From the NCBI GenBank assembly GCA_041686855.1, contig JAWLDA010000004.1, forward strand, positions 124,001-188,000: DNA of 64,000 nt, in the 5' to 3' direction. Shown here one piece after another: positions 34,247 to 43,438 of the stretch (positions within the stretch are counted from its first letter, which is position 1; every line of letters begins with the position of its first letter). Below the pieces are notes generated by a model. It did no database searches, was not told the origin of the DNA, and saw nothing but the letters and a program-made list of their open reading frames with translations. Position numbers and translations under genes: made by a program. Source of the stretch: JAWLDA01 sp041686855. GTDB taxonomy: Bacteria > Bacillota > Limnochordia > DTU080 > RSA5.

Positions 34247-35653
34247 ATGGTGAGTCAATGTCGGCTCTCTGGACAACTGATATGTGCGCGGTGGCGTATG
34301 ATCTTGGTCCCCATGATCATGTGCGCCGCTTTGGTGATGAGCGCTCTTTTCACGCATGCCCCGTCTAGCACAGTGATGGCTGCAGAGCAAGGGGAAGGGG
34401 CGTCGGAACCGCTTCCGCTTGCCGGGCGGAATGGTCGGGTTTGGGTCGTGCCGTTGACGGGGACGATCGATTTGGGGCTGGCGTCGTTTGTGCGGCGTGC
34501 CGTGGATGATGCAATCGACGCGAATGCAGCTGCCATCCTCGTCGAAGTGAACACCTTTGGGGGTCGAGTCGATGCGGCGACGGAGATACGTGATGCTCTC
34601 ATCGGAGCGGGAATCCCGACGATTGCGTTTGTACGAGAGCGGGCTTGGTCTGCCGGAGCGCTCATCACGTTAGCGTGTGACTGGATTTGGATGGCTCCCG
34701 GTGCGAGTGTCGGCGCTGCCGAGCCGCGTCCCGCCGATCCTAAGACGATCTCTGCGCTACGTGCCGAGTTTGAAGCGATGGCGGAACGCAGAGGGCGGCC
34801 TGCGCAGTTCGCCGCTGCAATGGTCGACGCTAATGTGGAAATCGAAGGGGTCTCGGCCGCCGGCGAGATACTTACACTCAGCGCGGGTAAAGCACAGGAG
34901 CATGGGATCGCCGACGGTATCGCTTCAAGTCGGTCCGACGTACTCCAGTCAATTGGGCTGGACCGCAATGCGCCTCAGCATGCCTCGCTCAATTGGGGCG
35001 AGCGGGTCGCCCGCTTCTTGACGGATCCCGTCGTCAGCCAGATACTGCTCACCCTCGGTTTCTTGGGGTTGCTCGCGGAGGTGACGGCGCCCGGTTGGGG
35101 GATACCCGGGATCGCCGGTGTGGCAGCGTTGGGTCTCTTTTTTGGGGGACGCTACTTTATAGGCCTCGTGGGATGGGAAGTGATGGGCCTCTTCGTTCTG
35201 GGGCTCTTCCTGCTCATCTTGGAGCTTTTTGTCGTGACCGGATTCGGTTTTGCCGGTCTCGGCGGGTTGGCGGCACTCTTTGCCAGTCTCTACCTGGCTT
35301 TTGGTGATGCGGAGTTGGCTGTGCGCAGTATCGGCACGACGATCCTTACCACCGGAGTCGGCGCGTACATACTCTGGCGGTCCGGACGCCGATTTGGCGT
35401 CTGGCGGAGACTCATCTTATCGTCGAAGCTCTCAACGGAGCAGGGTTACGTTGCCCCCCAGGATCTGAAGCGGCATGAGGGTCAGGAGGGGAGAACGCTG
35501 ACGGCATTGCGGCCTGCGGGCGCGATCTTGATCGGAGACGACCGAATCGATGCAGTGTCGGAAGGGAGCTACGTCGAGAGCGGGAAGCCGGTTGTTGTCG
35601 TGCGAGTTGAAGGGACCCGCGTTGTCGTGCGGGAAGTGTCGACTGATACGTGA
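34247..35653 (+). CDS. nfeD: NfeD-family membrane-bound serine protease
   Basis: Full-length NfeD (NfeD1b class, YqeZ-like). Of 468 residues, 15-46 form a signal/anchor, 62-235 a ClpP-class protease domain (VNTFGG near 102; probable nucleophile Ser135 in ERAWSAGALIT), 260-370 four to five transmembrane helices, and 405-468 an OB-fold domain. NfeD proteins pair with flotillin/stomatin proteins; floA is next, 59 bases downstream. Together they organise membrane microdomains. The ATG follows GGAGGGAGG. Confidence 0.92.
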   Translation: MVSQCRLSGQLICARWRMILVPMIMCAALVMSALFTHAPSSTVMAAEQGEGASEPLPLAGRNGRVWVVPLTGTIDLGLASFVRRAVDDAIDANAAAILVEVNTFGGRVDAATEIRDALIGAGIPTIAFVRERAWSAGALITLACDWIWMAPGASVGAAEPRPADPKTISALRAEFEAMAERRGRPAQFAAAMVDANVEIEGVSAAGEILTLSAGKAQEHGIADGIASSRSDVLQSIGLDRNAPQHASLNWGERVARFLTDPVVSQILLTLGFLGLLAEVTAPGWGIPGIAGVAALGLFFGGRYFIGLVGWEVMGLFVLGLFLLILELFVVTGFGFAGLGGLAALFASLYLAFGDAELAVRSIGTTILTTGVGAYILWRSGRRFGVWRRLILSSKLSTEQGYVAPQDLKRHEGQEGRTLTALRPAGAILIGDDRIDAVSEGSYVESGKPVVVVRVEGTRVVVREVSTDT

Positions 35654-35712
35654 CGAATGACGATTGATGTGACGAGTTCTTAAGAATACGTGTTAAGCGA
35701 GGGGGATGGCGG

Positions 35713-36717
35713 ATGCTCGGTATAGAGGTGTTTATACTACCCATCATCGTACTGGTCGCACTGCTGATCATTTTGAATTTCATTCCGGTGGGACTGTGGA
35801 TTTCGGCAATCGCTGCAGGGGTACGGGTGGGCATCATCACCCTGATTGGGATGCGTCTGCGACGGGTGCCCCCGGCCAAGATCATCATGCCGTTGATCAA
35901 GGCCGAGAAGGCGGGTCTCGAGGTGTCGATCGACAAGCTGGAGGCGCACTTCCTTGCCGGCGGCAACGTCGACCGTGTGGTGGACGCTCTCGTGGCGGCT
36001 CATCGGGCACAAATTTCGCTCAGTTTTGAACGAGCCGCGGCCATCGATCTGGCAGGTCGCAACGTGCTCGAAGCGGTCCAAATGAGTGTGAACCCCAAAG
36101 TGATCGAGACCCCAGTCGTCTCGGCGGTCGCTAAGGACGGTATCGAATTGAAGGCGAAAGCACGCGTGACGGTACGGGCCAACATCGACCGTCTGGTGGG
36201 CGGCGCCGGTGAACCGACGATCATCGCCCGTGTCGGAGAGGGTATTGTCACGACAGTCGGATCTTCGGAGACCCACAAGCATGTGCTGGAGAACCCTGAT
36301 CGTATCTCTTCGACGGTCCTCTCCAAAGGCCTCGACGCCGGAACAGCTTTTGAAATCCTCTCGATCGACATTGCCGATGTCGACGTCGGGCGCAACATCG
36401 GTGCGACGTTGCAGACGGATCAGGCGGAAGCCGATAAGAATATTGCGCAAGCGAAAGCCGCTGAGCGTCGTTTCGCCGCCCTCGCTCGTGAGCAGGAGAT
36501 GAAGGCTCAGGTCGAGGAGATGCGGGCGCGCGTCGTCGAGGCGGAGGCAGATGTGCCCAGAGCGTTGGCACAAGCGCTGCGCGAAGGGAAGATGGGCGCG
36601 ATGGATTACTTCTCCATGAAGAATATCATCGCCGACACTGACATGCGTGAGTCTGTAGCCCGCGGCGACGATCCACTCGAGGAAGGCGAGGAGCGTCCGC
36701 AACACAACGACGACTAA
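35713..36717 (+). CDS. floA: Flotillin-like protein FloA
   Basis: Scaffold of functional membrane microdomains (YqfA family). The 334 residues have a membrane-inserted N-terminus (about 3-52), an SPFH-like domain (ARVTVRANIDRLVGGAG), and an Ala/Glu-rich coiled coil (about 235-285; QAEADKNIAQAKAAERR). The ATG follows AGGGGGATGG. Directly after nfeD, as in Bacillus. Confidence 0.95.
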   Translation: MLGIEVFILPIIVLVALLIILNFIPVGLWISAIAAGVRVGIITLIGMRLRRVPPAKIIMPLIKAEKAGLEVSIDKLEAHFLAGGNVDRVVDALVAAHRAQISLSFERAAAIDLAGRNVLEAVQMSVNPKVIETPVVSAVAKDGIELKAKARVTVRANIDRLVGGAGEPTIIARVGEGIVTTVGSSETHKHVLENPDRISSTVLSKGLDAGTAFEILSIDIADVDVGRNIGATLQTDQAEADKNIAQAKAAERRFAALAREQEMKAQVEEMRARVVEAEADVPRALAQALREGKMGAMDYFSMKNIIADTDMRESVARGDDPLEEGEERPQHNDD

Positions 36718-36786
36718 GCGAATAGTAGACGGCGTCAATCCGTCGTGAAACGGACGTGATCAAACGAACGGGAGGTGTCGATCGGC

Positions 36787-37365
36787 GTGGAGAATCTGTT
36801 TCCGCTATTCTTCATCATCTATATCATCAGTACGGTCGTCTCAGCCGTGATGAAGCGGCGTCAGGGAGGGCCCCAGCGCCGGGTGCCACCGCCGACCCAG
36901 CGGCCATTCTCTCGCCCTGATATGCGGCGCGAGCCTCCTTTGGAGCCTCCCCTTGAACGACCCGTCCCACCGAGACCGGAAGCCGAATTGGAGCAGCCAC
37001 CCGTGGTAGAACGTCCCGTAACGGCCGAGGAGTGGCCGATTCCCGAGCTCCAGCCGACCCGCGTCGAGCCGATGGAGGACGGGGTCGAAGGCGCCAAACC
37101 TGAGCGTGCCGACGCGGTGCCCGAAGGCAACGACCTAGCACCCATGACGCCGCCGCTTACCGAAGGACGGCCACTCTCACGCCCACCCCACCCTGATGTC
37201 GAACGGCGCAGGCCGCAGCGTCCTGCAGCCGCGTTGTTCGGGGAAGGTGTTCGGCTGACCCCGCAGGACGTGCGGCGGGGAATCCTCCTCGCCGAGATCC
37301 TTGGTCCTCCTCGGGCGCTCCGACCCTACTCGCCTCCCCGTACCGGCCCTCAAAGGCGCCCGTGA
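36787..37365 (+). CDS. Uncharacterised proline-rich membrane-anchored protein
   Basis: The 192-residue protein has one N-terminal helix (about 5-22), a basic stop-transfer (KRRQGG), a long Pro/Glu/Arg-rich disordered middle, and a C-terminal segment that looks folded and constrained (about 157-180: LTPQDVRRGILLAEILGPP, then RALRPY). GTG 36787 follows GGGAGG by 11 bases; an in-frame GTG at 36775 overlaps that site. It occupies the position after floA where yqfB sits in Bacillus. The family was not recognised. A tethered adaptor that presents the C-terminal motif to a partner is an inference. Confidence 0.68.
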   Translation: MENLFPLFFIIYIISTVVSAVMKRRQGGPQRRVPPPTQRPFSRPDMRREPPLEPPLERPVPPRPEAELEQPPVVERPVTAEEWPIPELQPTRVEPMEDGVEGAKPERADAVPEGNDLAPMTPPLTEGRPLSRPPHPDVERRRPQRPAAALFGEGVRLTPQDVRRGILLAEILGPPRALRPYSPPRTGPQRRP

Positions 37366-37422
37366 CAATCAAAGGGACCCCATTGATCGTCATGGGCGTG
37401 ATGCTCGGACGAGATATCGAGG

Positions 37423-38301
37423 TCAGCGCGACGCATCGTGCGTGTGGGGAGGAGTCCCCGACGCCAGCAGGCTGACTTTTTCAACGAAGTCCAGCCGGAG
37501 CAAGTCCCGCTTTAGTTCATCAGGCTTGTCAAAGTCACCCCAAACTTTCACGTGACCCTCGGTTTCGTATGTCACGTCATCCACTCGAGCGTCCGCGCGC
37601 GTGTAACGCAACCACTCGTGCAACCCCCAGCGAATCGTCTGAGGGTTCTTTTCACCGTACATCAAGACTAAGATCGTCGTGTGTAGGAGCTCCCAGGCAC
37701 GGTGGAAGGCGGCGCCGATCCACCATAGGAGTCCGGCGGCGATGATAGCAACGATCATAGGATCGGCCTCCGGCGCGCTCAAGACGAGCCAAATCACCGT
37801 GATCCCGGGAATCGCCAAAAGACTGAGTCGGCGGTGGGCCCCAAACCGACGGCCGTCCTTAGTCGAGAAGTTACCGTGTATCAGGGCTCTCCGCTTAGCG
37901 AGCGCGAGGACTCCGCCGTAGGCGCCGATCATGACGAGGGCGGGCAGAAAGGCCTGAGTCGTAATCCAGCCAGCCAGCGCGACGGAGCCGATGATGAGCG
38001 CACTTGCTGCGATGCCTGCCACAACGCTCTTTCCGGTCGCCGCATTGGCGCCCAAACCGAGCGCAACGGAGAGTTCAAACTGATGCGCCATCTCCTCGGG
38101 GGAGATCGCGACCAGGTTGAGCTCATCTGTGGCCTCTCGCATTTTGAGCCCCGCAACGATAAAGACGAGACCGACCGCCAGTAAGATGATAAAGCGGAGG
38201 GTATCGCCTTGGAAGACGAGCGCGTAGGCGCCGGTGCTACCTGCCAAAAATCCGATGACAAAGACAAACGTGCTCAAACTGCGGAAGATCGGAGCCAACA
38301 T
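37423..38301 (-). CDS. Uncharacterised six-helix membrane protein
   Basis: From ATG 38301 there are 292 residues with hydrophobic segments at about 10-30, 36-53, 93-112, 117-135, 159-176 and 181-200, then a soluble C-terminal domain of about 90 residues (YETEGHVKVWGDFDKPDELKRD region). The family was not recognised. It is on the opposite strand from its neighbours, interrupting the floA-yqfC-yqfD series, so it has its own promoter. Its ribosome-binding site (CGGGGGC) lies in a predicted hairpin (see 38312-38364). The frame stays open upstream to 38544, but that part overlaps yqfC and has no helices. Confidence 0.7.
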   Translation of the reverse strand: MLAPIFRSLSTFVFVIGFLAGSTGAYALVFQGDTLRFIILLAVGLVFIVAGLKMREATDELNLVAISPEEMAHQFELSVALGLGANAATGKSVVAGIAASALIIGSVALAGWITTQAFLPALVMIGAYGGVLALAKRRALIHGNFSTKDGRRFGAHRRLSLLAIPGITVIWLVLSAPEADPMIVAIIAAGLLWWIGAAFHRAWELLHTTILVLMYGEKNPQTIRWGLHEWLRYTRADARVDDVTYETEGHVKVWGDFDKPDELKRDLLRLDFVEKVSLLASGTPPHTHDASR

Positions 38302-38311
38302 CTTATGAACG

Positions 38312-38364
38312 CCCCCGGGGATTTGATTGCGCGCTTGCACAAAAGACTCAATCACTTTCGGGGG
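38312..38364 (-). promoter_or_regulatory. Leader hairpin that can mask the ribosome-binding site of the 37423-38301 gene
   Basis: On the transcript, CCCCCG (38359-38364) pairs with CGGGGG (38312-38317), which is the ribosome-binding site located 10 bases before the ATG. Within it, TGATTG (38349-38354) pairs with CAATCA (38324-38329). Closing the outer stem would block translation. This is a geometry seen in translational riboswitches and RNA thermometers; no known riboswitch class was recognised. Confidence 0.4.
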
Positions 38365-38481
38365 AGAAGGCCCAATCCCTTGTGTTTTGACCGAGTTCAG
38401 CGCGGGCCGCGGCGGGGAGGTCTTGGAACCGGCCCGTTCGCATAAGAATGGTTGCAATGTGAGGGAGGGAAGGAGCCACTC

Positions 38482-38838
38482 ATGCAATCGAAGTCCGAAG
38501 GGGGATCCCTCCCGGGCACGAGTCGATGGCGTCGATTTCTCCAATCTCTTTCGGGATCCTTGGAGATGCCCCGCGAGGTGCTCCTCGACGTTCCGCGGGC
38601 GACCCTTATCGGGTCATTACAGGTCCAGGTGGAGAATCACAAGGGGGTCCTTCAGTTTTCACCCACTTGCGTTCGCATCCGAACTCGTGACGGACAGATG
38701 GTGGTCACCGGTAGCCGTCTAAAGATCGGATGCATCTTTAAAGATGAGGTGGTCGTCGAAGGGCGCATCGATCGAGTAGAACTCGTCGACGACCTTGCGC
38801 TCGGCGCCAGTCCCTATGGAACGGGGCGCTTCACGTGA
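38482..38838 (+). CDS. yqfC: Sporulation protein YqfC
   Basis: Small sporulation-associated protein of the YqfC/YabP family. The 118 residues contain EMPREVLLDVPRATLIG and the beta-rich domain resembling YabP (LQVQVENHKGVLQF, ILIxGxxLKIG-like VVTGSRLKIGCI). ATG 38482 follows AAGGAG by 6 bases. The gene end overlaps yqfD (GTGA). In Bacillus subtilis yqfC and yqfD are mother-cell genes under sigma-E; no clear sigma-E promoter could be fixed here. Confidence 0.88.
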   Translation: MQSKSEGGSLPGTSRWRRFLQSLSGSLEMPREVLLDVPRATLIGSLQVQVENHKGVLQFSPTCVRIRTRDGQMVVTGSRLKIGCIFKDEVVVEGRIDRVELVDDLALGASPYGTGRFT

Positions 38839-40037
38839 TTCAACGGTTGTGGCGGTATCTGTGCGGTTACGTCGTCGTCAAGGTGAAAGGCTCTCGGCTC
38901 GAGGGCTTCCTCAATCGCACGGCTGGTATCGGCGTTTGGGACGTGGAGCGTCTCACCGACGGAATGCTGATCGCCCGCATGCCGGCAGCTAAGTTTAGGC
39001 GAACGCGCCACCTTTCGCGCCGACAGGGGTGGCAGGTGTACGTCGTCGACCGTATCGGCCTCCCATTTGTTATCGCCCGTCTGGTCCAGCGGAAGGCGCT
39101 TGCGGTGGGAGCCATCGCGGCAGTGCTCGCCCTTTACGTTGCCAGCGGTTTTATTTGGTTCGTGCGCATCGAGTCTGATGTGGGCATCCCCGACGAGCGC
39201 ATCCTTGCCGTCGCGGCGGAAGCGGGGCTCCGACCAGGAGTCAGGAGCACTGGGTTCGACCCTCAGCAGGTTCAACTCGCCCTCTTGCTTGGCGTTGACG
39301 AACTCTCGTGGGCGGCTGTTAACCTAAAGGGAACGGTGGCCGTCATCGAGCTGGCCGAACGGTCAACACCCAGTGAAGAGCTCACCCGTCCGGGAGATGT
39401 GGTCGCACAGCGGGATGGCATCATTGAAAAGATTGCGGTGAGTCGGGGCCATCCTCTGGTAAAACCGGGCGATACTGTTCGCCGCGGCGACATTCTCATT
39501 AGTGGGTTCATCCCTCCGGAGGATCCGAATCACAGGCGACTCCTTGACGCGGAGAAAGCACCGTACGTTCGGGCGGACGGAGTGGTGACAGCCCGCGTCT
39601 GGTATGAAGGCAGAGGACGCGTGCGCCTTACGGCCCTCGAAGAGGAACCGACGGGTCGCCAGTCGTGGCGCCTGGAAGTGCGTCACGGTGAGAACGGCGT
39701 CACGCTGGGGAAGGGCGAAGACGCGTTCACCAACGCGCAGGTGTCTCAGAGTGAATGGAAGATTCCGACCTTTGGCCCGGAGCCCTTGTCGCTGACGTTC
39801 ACTCGTTTTCGAGAGGTCCGTGTAACCCGTACCACGTTGAGCGAGCAGGAGGCTCGTCGCCTCGCACAAGAGGCGGCTCTGGCAGAGCTAGAAGCCCGCG
39901 TGCCTGAGGAGGCGGAGGTCGTGGAGGGACCGTACGTCGAGATTGAGAGTGTTGAGAGCGAAAACGGCATGGTCGTTCAAGCGACCGCGTACGCGGAGAT
40001 CGTGGACGACATTCGCGGGTACAGAGCCTATCCGTAA
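38835..40037 (+). CDS. yqfD: Sporulation protein YqfD
   Basis: Mother-cell sporulation membrane protein. Of 400 residues, the N-terminal 85 form a conserved cytoplasmic domain, one transmembrane helix lies at about 92-114, and a larger external domain follows, resembling SpoIV/RicinB-like YqfD family members (PGDVVAQRDGIIEKIAVSRG and VKPGDTVRRGDILISG regions) with a C-terminal coiled segment. GTG 38835 overlaps the yqfC stop by 4 bases, so translation is coupled. Function is not established biochemically. Confidence 0.9.
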   Translation: MIQRLWRYLCGYVVVKVKGSRLEGFLNRTAGIGVWDVERLTDGMLIARMPAAKFRRTRHLSRRQGWQVYVVDRIGLPFVIARLVQRKALAVGAIAAVLALYVASGFIWFVRIESDVGIPDERILAVAAEAGLRPGVRSTGFDPQQVQLALLLGVDELSWAAVNLKGTVAVIELAERSTPSEELTRPGDVVAQRDGIIEKIAVSRGHPLVKPGDTVRRGDILISGFIPPEDPNHRRLLDAEKAPYVRADGVVTARVWYEGRGRVRLTALEEEPTGRQSWRLEVRHGENGVTLGKGEDAFTNAQVSQSEWKIPTFGPEPLSLTFTRFREVRVTRTTLSEQEARRLAQEAALAELEARVPEEAEVVEGPYVEIESVESENGMVVQATAYAEIVDDIRGYRAYP

Positions 40038-40078
40038 AACGACGGGAAAAGTGGGCTATTAGGCCGGAAACAGGTTGC

Positions 40079-40107
40079 TTGCAGGAGTCACGGGATAATG
40101 GTATAGT
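40079..40107 (+). promoter_or_regulatory. Sigma-A promoter of the phoH operon
   Basis: TTGCAG (40079-40084), exactly 17 bases, TATAGT (40102-40107), with a TGG extended -10 directly before it. It lies 61 bases upstream of the phoH start and would drive phoH-pgpH-ybeY and following genes. Confidence 0.68.
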
Positions 40108-40168
40108 GTGCGCATATAGCCACGATGAGTCGGTGCGTACACGTAATTCAGGAGGCGATGGACGAGCA

Positions 40169-41278
40169 TTGAGCGACGCTGTGACAAAAGCCCAGTTCGC
40201 TGTTGAGAGCAACACGTCGGCGGTCGGTCTCTTTGGTCGACGCGATGAACACCTGCGGATGATCGAGCAGGCTCTTGACGTAAAAATCGTCGCCCGTGGG
40301 ACGGAGTTGTCCATTTCCGGTGTGCCCCAGGCCGTCCAAACCTCACTCCAAGTCCTTGACGACCTGGTCAAGGTGGCCCGCACAAAGCCATTCCTTACTC
40401 CTCAAGAGGTGCGCACTGCGCTCGAGATGCATCAGCAAGGCTCCACCATGAGTATGGAGGAGATCGAGCGTGACGTCGTGCAGGTCTCAGCACGCGGTAA
40501 GCGCATCAGTCCGAGGACTCCGGGACAAAAAGTGTACGTCGACGCGATTCGCCGCAACGGGATCGTCTTTGGAATCGGACCTGCTGGTACCGGAAAGACG
40601 TATCTGGCCATGGCGATGGCAACGGCAGCCCTCAAAAATAGGGAGGTCGACCGGCTCATTCTCACCCGACCGGCGGTTGAGGCCGGCGAGAGCTTGGGCT
40701 TTTTGCCCGGCGACTTGCAAGACAAAGTGGATCCTTACTTGCGGCCGCTCTACGATGCACTCTACGACATCTTAGGGGTCGAAGTCTTTCAACGCTATAT
40801 GGAGCGGGGCGTCATCGAAGTGGCCCCCCTGGCGTACATGCGCGGGCGGACGCTCGACAACGCGTTTATCATCCTTGACGAAGCGCAAAATACCACGCCC
40901 GAGCAAATGAAGATGTTTTTGACGCGGATGGGATTTGGCTCCAAGGTCGTGGTCACCGGTGACGACACCCAGATCGACTTGCCTGAGGGCAAGTCGAGCG
41001 GCCTAAAAGAGGTGCGAGAGATCCTGCAAAATGTCGAGGGGATTGCATTCGTCACATTGAACGATCGTGACGTCGTCCGTCACGAACTCGTGCAAAGGAT
41101 CATCAAGGCGTACGAACGATACGGCCACGAAGCGGAGGCGAACGGTCGCCACGATACCGAGGGAACGGCCAACGGCTCCGGATTTCACCAGGGAGAGTCG
41201 CGCAACGAAGCCACGGGAGGGGACGAGCAGAGCCGTTGGACTGAACAGGAGACAACGGTCGAGGTGACCAATCCGTGA
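40169..41278 (+). CDS. phoH: PhoH-family ATPase
   Basis: Cytoplasmic P-loop ATPase, probably acting on RNA together with YbeY, which is encoded two genes later. From TTG 40169 there are 369 residues: an N-terminal KH-like domain (about 30-80), Walker A GPAGTGKTYLAM near 139, Walker B FIILDEAQNTTPEQ, VVVTGDDTQIDLP, and a polar low-complexity tail (330-369) unlike the compact end of most PhoH proteins. AGGAGG (40150-40155) is 13 bases before the TTG. An earlier in-frame ATG-like start at 40079 lies on the promoter, so it is excluded. Confidence 0.93.
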   Translation: MSDAVTKAQFAVESNTSAVGLFGRRDEHLRMIEQALDVKIVARGTELSISGVPQAVQTSLQVLDDLVKVARTKPFLTPQEVRTALEMHQQGSTMSMEEIERDVVQVSARGKRISPRTPGQKVYVDAIRRNGIVFGIGPAGTGKTYLAMAMATAALKNREVDRLILTRPAVEAGESLGFLPGDLQDKVDPYLRPLYDALYDILGVEVFQRYMERGVIEVAPLAYMRGRTLDNAFIILDEAQNTTPEQMKMFLTRMGFGSKVVVTGDDTQIDLPEGKSSGLKEVREILQNVEGIAFVTLNDRDVVRHELVQRIIKAYERYGHEAEANGRHDTEGTANGSGFHQGESRNEATGGDEQSRWTEQETTVEVTNP

Positions 41279-43425
41279 AGTTTATGACGGCGATCCGCAC
41301 CAACGTAACCAACTGGTGTGTCGATACGTTCAAAAAGACGGGAGTGCGCCAATGGACTTTAGGCGCACTTCTCTTTGTCGCGCTCGCAGGCATGCTCCTG
41401 GCCAATGAGGTGACCGAGCCGGTCGACCTCCAGGTTGGACAAGTGGCCAAAAGGGACATCGAAGCGCCGTACCGAGTGATCAACCGGTACCGGACGGACA
41501 TTCTGCGGGCGGCTGAGGCCGACAGAGCCGTAAACGAGGCGGTCGACGACGAGAGTAATTACGTCATCAATCAGGCAGCGGCGGTGCGGGGCAAAGAGCG
41601 CACTGACCAGGCCTACCGGATCATGATGGAGGCGATGAGCTCGTCGGAGGCGGCCTTAAATGAGCAAGCGCTCGAAACGTTGTCGACCCGCATCGGAGAA
41701 GCCACCGGTTTATCCTTTAATGTCCAATTGTTGAGCAGCGCGACGCAGTTGGAACGTGAGCGGCTCGTCGCCTTGCAAGAGGTGACCGGTCAGTTCGCCT
41801 CACGCGTGTTACAAAATGAACGTCTCACTGAGGAGAATCTCGACGAGGTGCGGACCGCGCTGGAGACGCGCCTGCAGGAGTCCGAGGAGTACCGCCGACT
41901 CGTCCCCGAAGAGAACGAGCGCCAGCTCGTCGCGGGAATGGTTGCGTCAGTGCTCGAGCCCAACCTGGTCCTCGACCTCCAGAGCCTAAACGACGCCAAA
42001 GAGAGCGCCATGCGCGAGGTGAAGCCTGTCTACGTGGAGCGCGGACAGATCATTGTCCGCAAAGGGGACCTCGTCGCGGAGGAGGACATCCGCATCCTGC
42101 AGGATCTCGGTCTCCTCGGCAGTCGCTCCAGCTACACGACGGCTCTCGGCGCGCTGATGGTGCTCGCGTTGATGATGGCTCTCTTCGGCGTCTACTTGTA
42201 CCAGTATCGGCGTCAAGTTTTGACCGATGAGGGCCACCTTGCGCTCCTTGCGCTCATTCTGGTCGTGGTGGCCGGCGTTGTCAAAGCGCTGAGCTTCTTT
42301 CCGGCGGAAGCTGCAGGATACCTCGCTCCGATCGCTTTGGCGACGATTCTGATTGCCATTCTCCTCGACGCCCACGTCGCGATGATGAGCGCGTTCTTCC
42401 TCTCGGTCCTTGTCGGCGTGATGATGGGACACGAGTGGAAGTTTGCGACTGTGGCGCTCCTCAGTGGACTTGCCGGGGTGTTCAGCGTCTCTCGGGTCGG
42501 CGAACGCTCCGATCTGACCCGAGCCGGACTCATCGTAGGGTTGGCCTCGTTTTTGGCAATGGTCGCGATCGGGCTGCTCAGGGCAGAGACGTACATGGTC
42601 CAGTACTCTTTTCTGGGTGTGGTGAACGGACTGGCCTCCGCCGTCGGCGCCATTGGGCTCTTCCCGTACTTGGAGAGCGTCTTTGGTATCACGTCGAGCA
42701 TTCGCCTCCTGGAGCTCTCTAATCCCAATCAACCCCTCCTGCGCAAGTTGCTGATGGAGGCGCCCGGCAGCTACCATCACAGCATGATCGTCGGGAACCT
42801 GGCGGAAGCTGCCGTCGAAGCGATCGGAGGAGACAGTCTCTTAACACGTGTCGGGGCGCAGTATCACGATATCGGCAAGACTAAGAGGCCTTACTTTTTT
42901 ATTGAGAATCAATATGGGGGCGAGAATCCCCACGATAAGATTTCGCCTCACTTGAGTACGTTGATCATTACAAGTCACGTGAAAGACGGGGTCGACTTGG
43001 CCCGCAAGTTCCGCCTGCCTGAGTGCGTCATCGATTTCATTCGGCAGCATCATGGCACGACGCTCGTCAGATACTTTTATCACAAGGCTGTAGAGAACGC
43101 GAAAGGCGAGAATTGCGAGGAGAAGGACTTTCGCTATCAGGGGCCGAGGCCTCAAAGCAAAGAGACGGCCGTAGTCCTTCTGGCGGACAGTGTCGAAGCG
43201 GCCGTGCGCACGCTAAGTCGTCCGACGCCCGGACGGATCGAAGGTTTGGTGCGCAAGATCATTAAGGACCACCTCGCGGACGGGCAACTCGACGCGAGCA
43301 ACATCACTCTGCGGGATCTCGACAAAGTGGCCGATGCCTTCGTCAAGGTGTTGACGGGCATCTTCCACAGTCGCGTCGACTATCCAGAGAGCGTGTTGCG
43401 GGAGATGGAGGCGAAACGCGCTTAG
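41275..43425 (+). CDS. pgpH: Cyclic-di-AMP phosphodiesterase PgpH (7TM-HD)
   Basis: Membrane HD-domain phosphodiesterase that degrades c-di-AMP (YqfF in Bacillus). The 716 residues contain one N-terminal helix (about 27-43), an extracellular 7TMR-HDED domain (about 50-270), seven helices (about 285-470), and a cytoplasmic HD domain from about 495 with PGSYHHSMIVGN, QYHDIGKTKRP and FIRQHHGTT metal ligands. The GTG start overlaps the phoH stop by 4 bases. Confidence 0.94.
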   Translation: MKFMTAIRTNVTNWCVDTFKKTGVRQWTLGALLFVALAGMLLANEVTEPVDLQVGQVAKRDIEAPYRVINRYRTDILRAAEADRAVNEAVDDESNYVINQAAAVRGKERTDQAYRIMMEAMSSSEAALNEQALETLSTRIGEATGLSFNVQLLSSATQLERERLVALQEVTGQFASRVLQNERLTEENLDEVRTALETRLQESEEYRRLVPEENERQLVAGMVASVLEPNLVLDLQSLNDAKESAMREVKPVYVERGQIIVRKGDLVAEEDIRILQDLGLLGSRSSYTTALGALMVLALMMALFGVYLYQYRRQVLTDEGHLALLALILVVVAGVVKALSFFPAEAAGYLAPIALATILIAILLDAHVAMMSAFFLSVLVGVMMGHEWKFATVALLSGLAGVFSVSRVGERSDLTRAGLIVGLASFLAMVAIGLLRAETYMVQYSFLGVVNGLASAVGAIGLFPYLESVFGITSSIRLLELSNPNQPLLRKLLMEAPGSYHHSMIVGNLAEAAVEAIGGDSLLTRVGAQYHDIGKTKRPYFFIENQYGGENPHDKISPHLSTLIITSHVKDGVDLARKFRLPECVIDFIRQHHGTTLVRYFYHKAVENAKGENCEEKDFRYQGPRPQSKETAVVLLADSVEAAVRTLSRPTPGRIEGLVRKIIKDHLADGQLDASNITLRDLDKVADAFVKVLTGIFHSRVDYPESVLREMEAKRA

Positions 43426-43438
43426 GCGCGGCCAACCT

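Noticed and set aside
37362..37475. A 37-codon frame starting at a GTGA overlap with the proline-rich gene
   Set aside because: It runs into the end of the oppositely oriented membrane-protein gene, has no ribosome-binding site of its own and no recognisable features.
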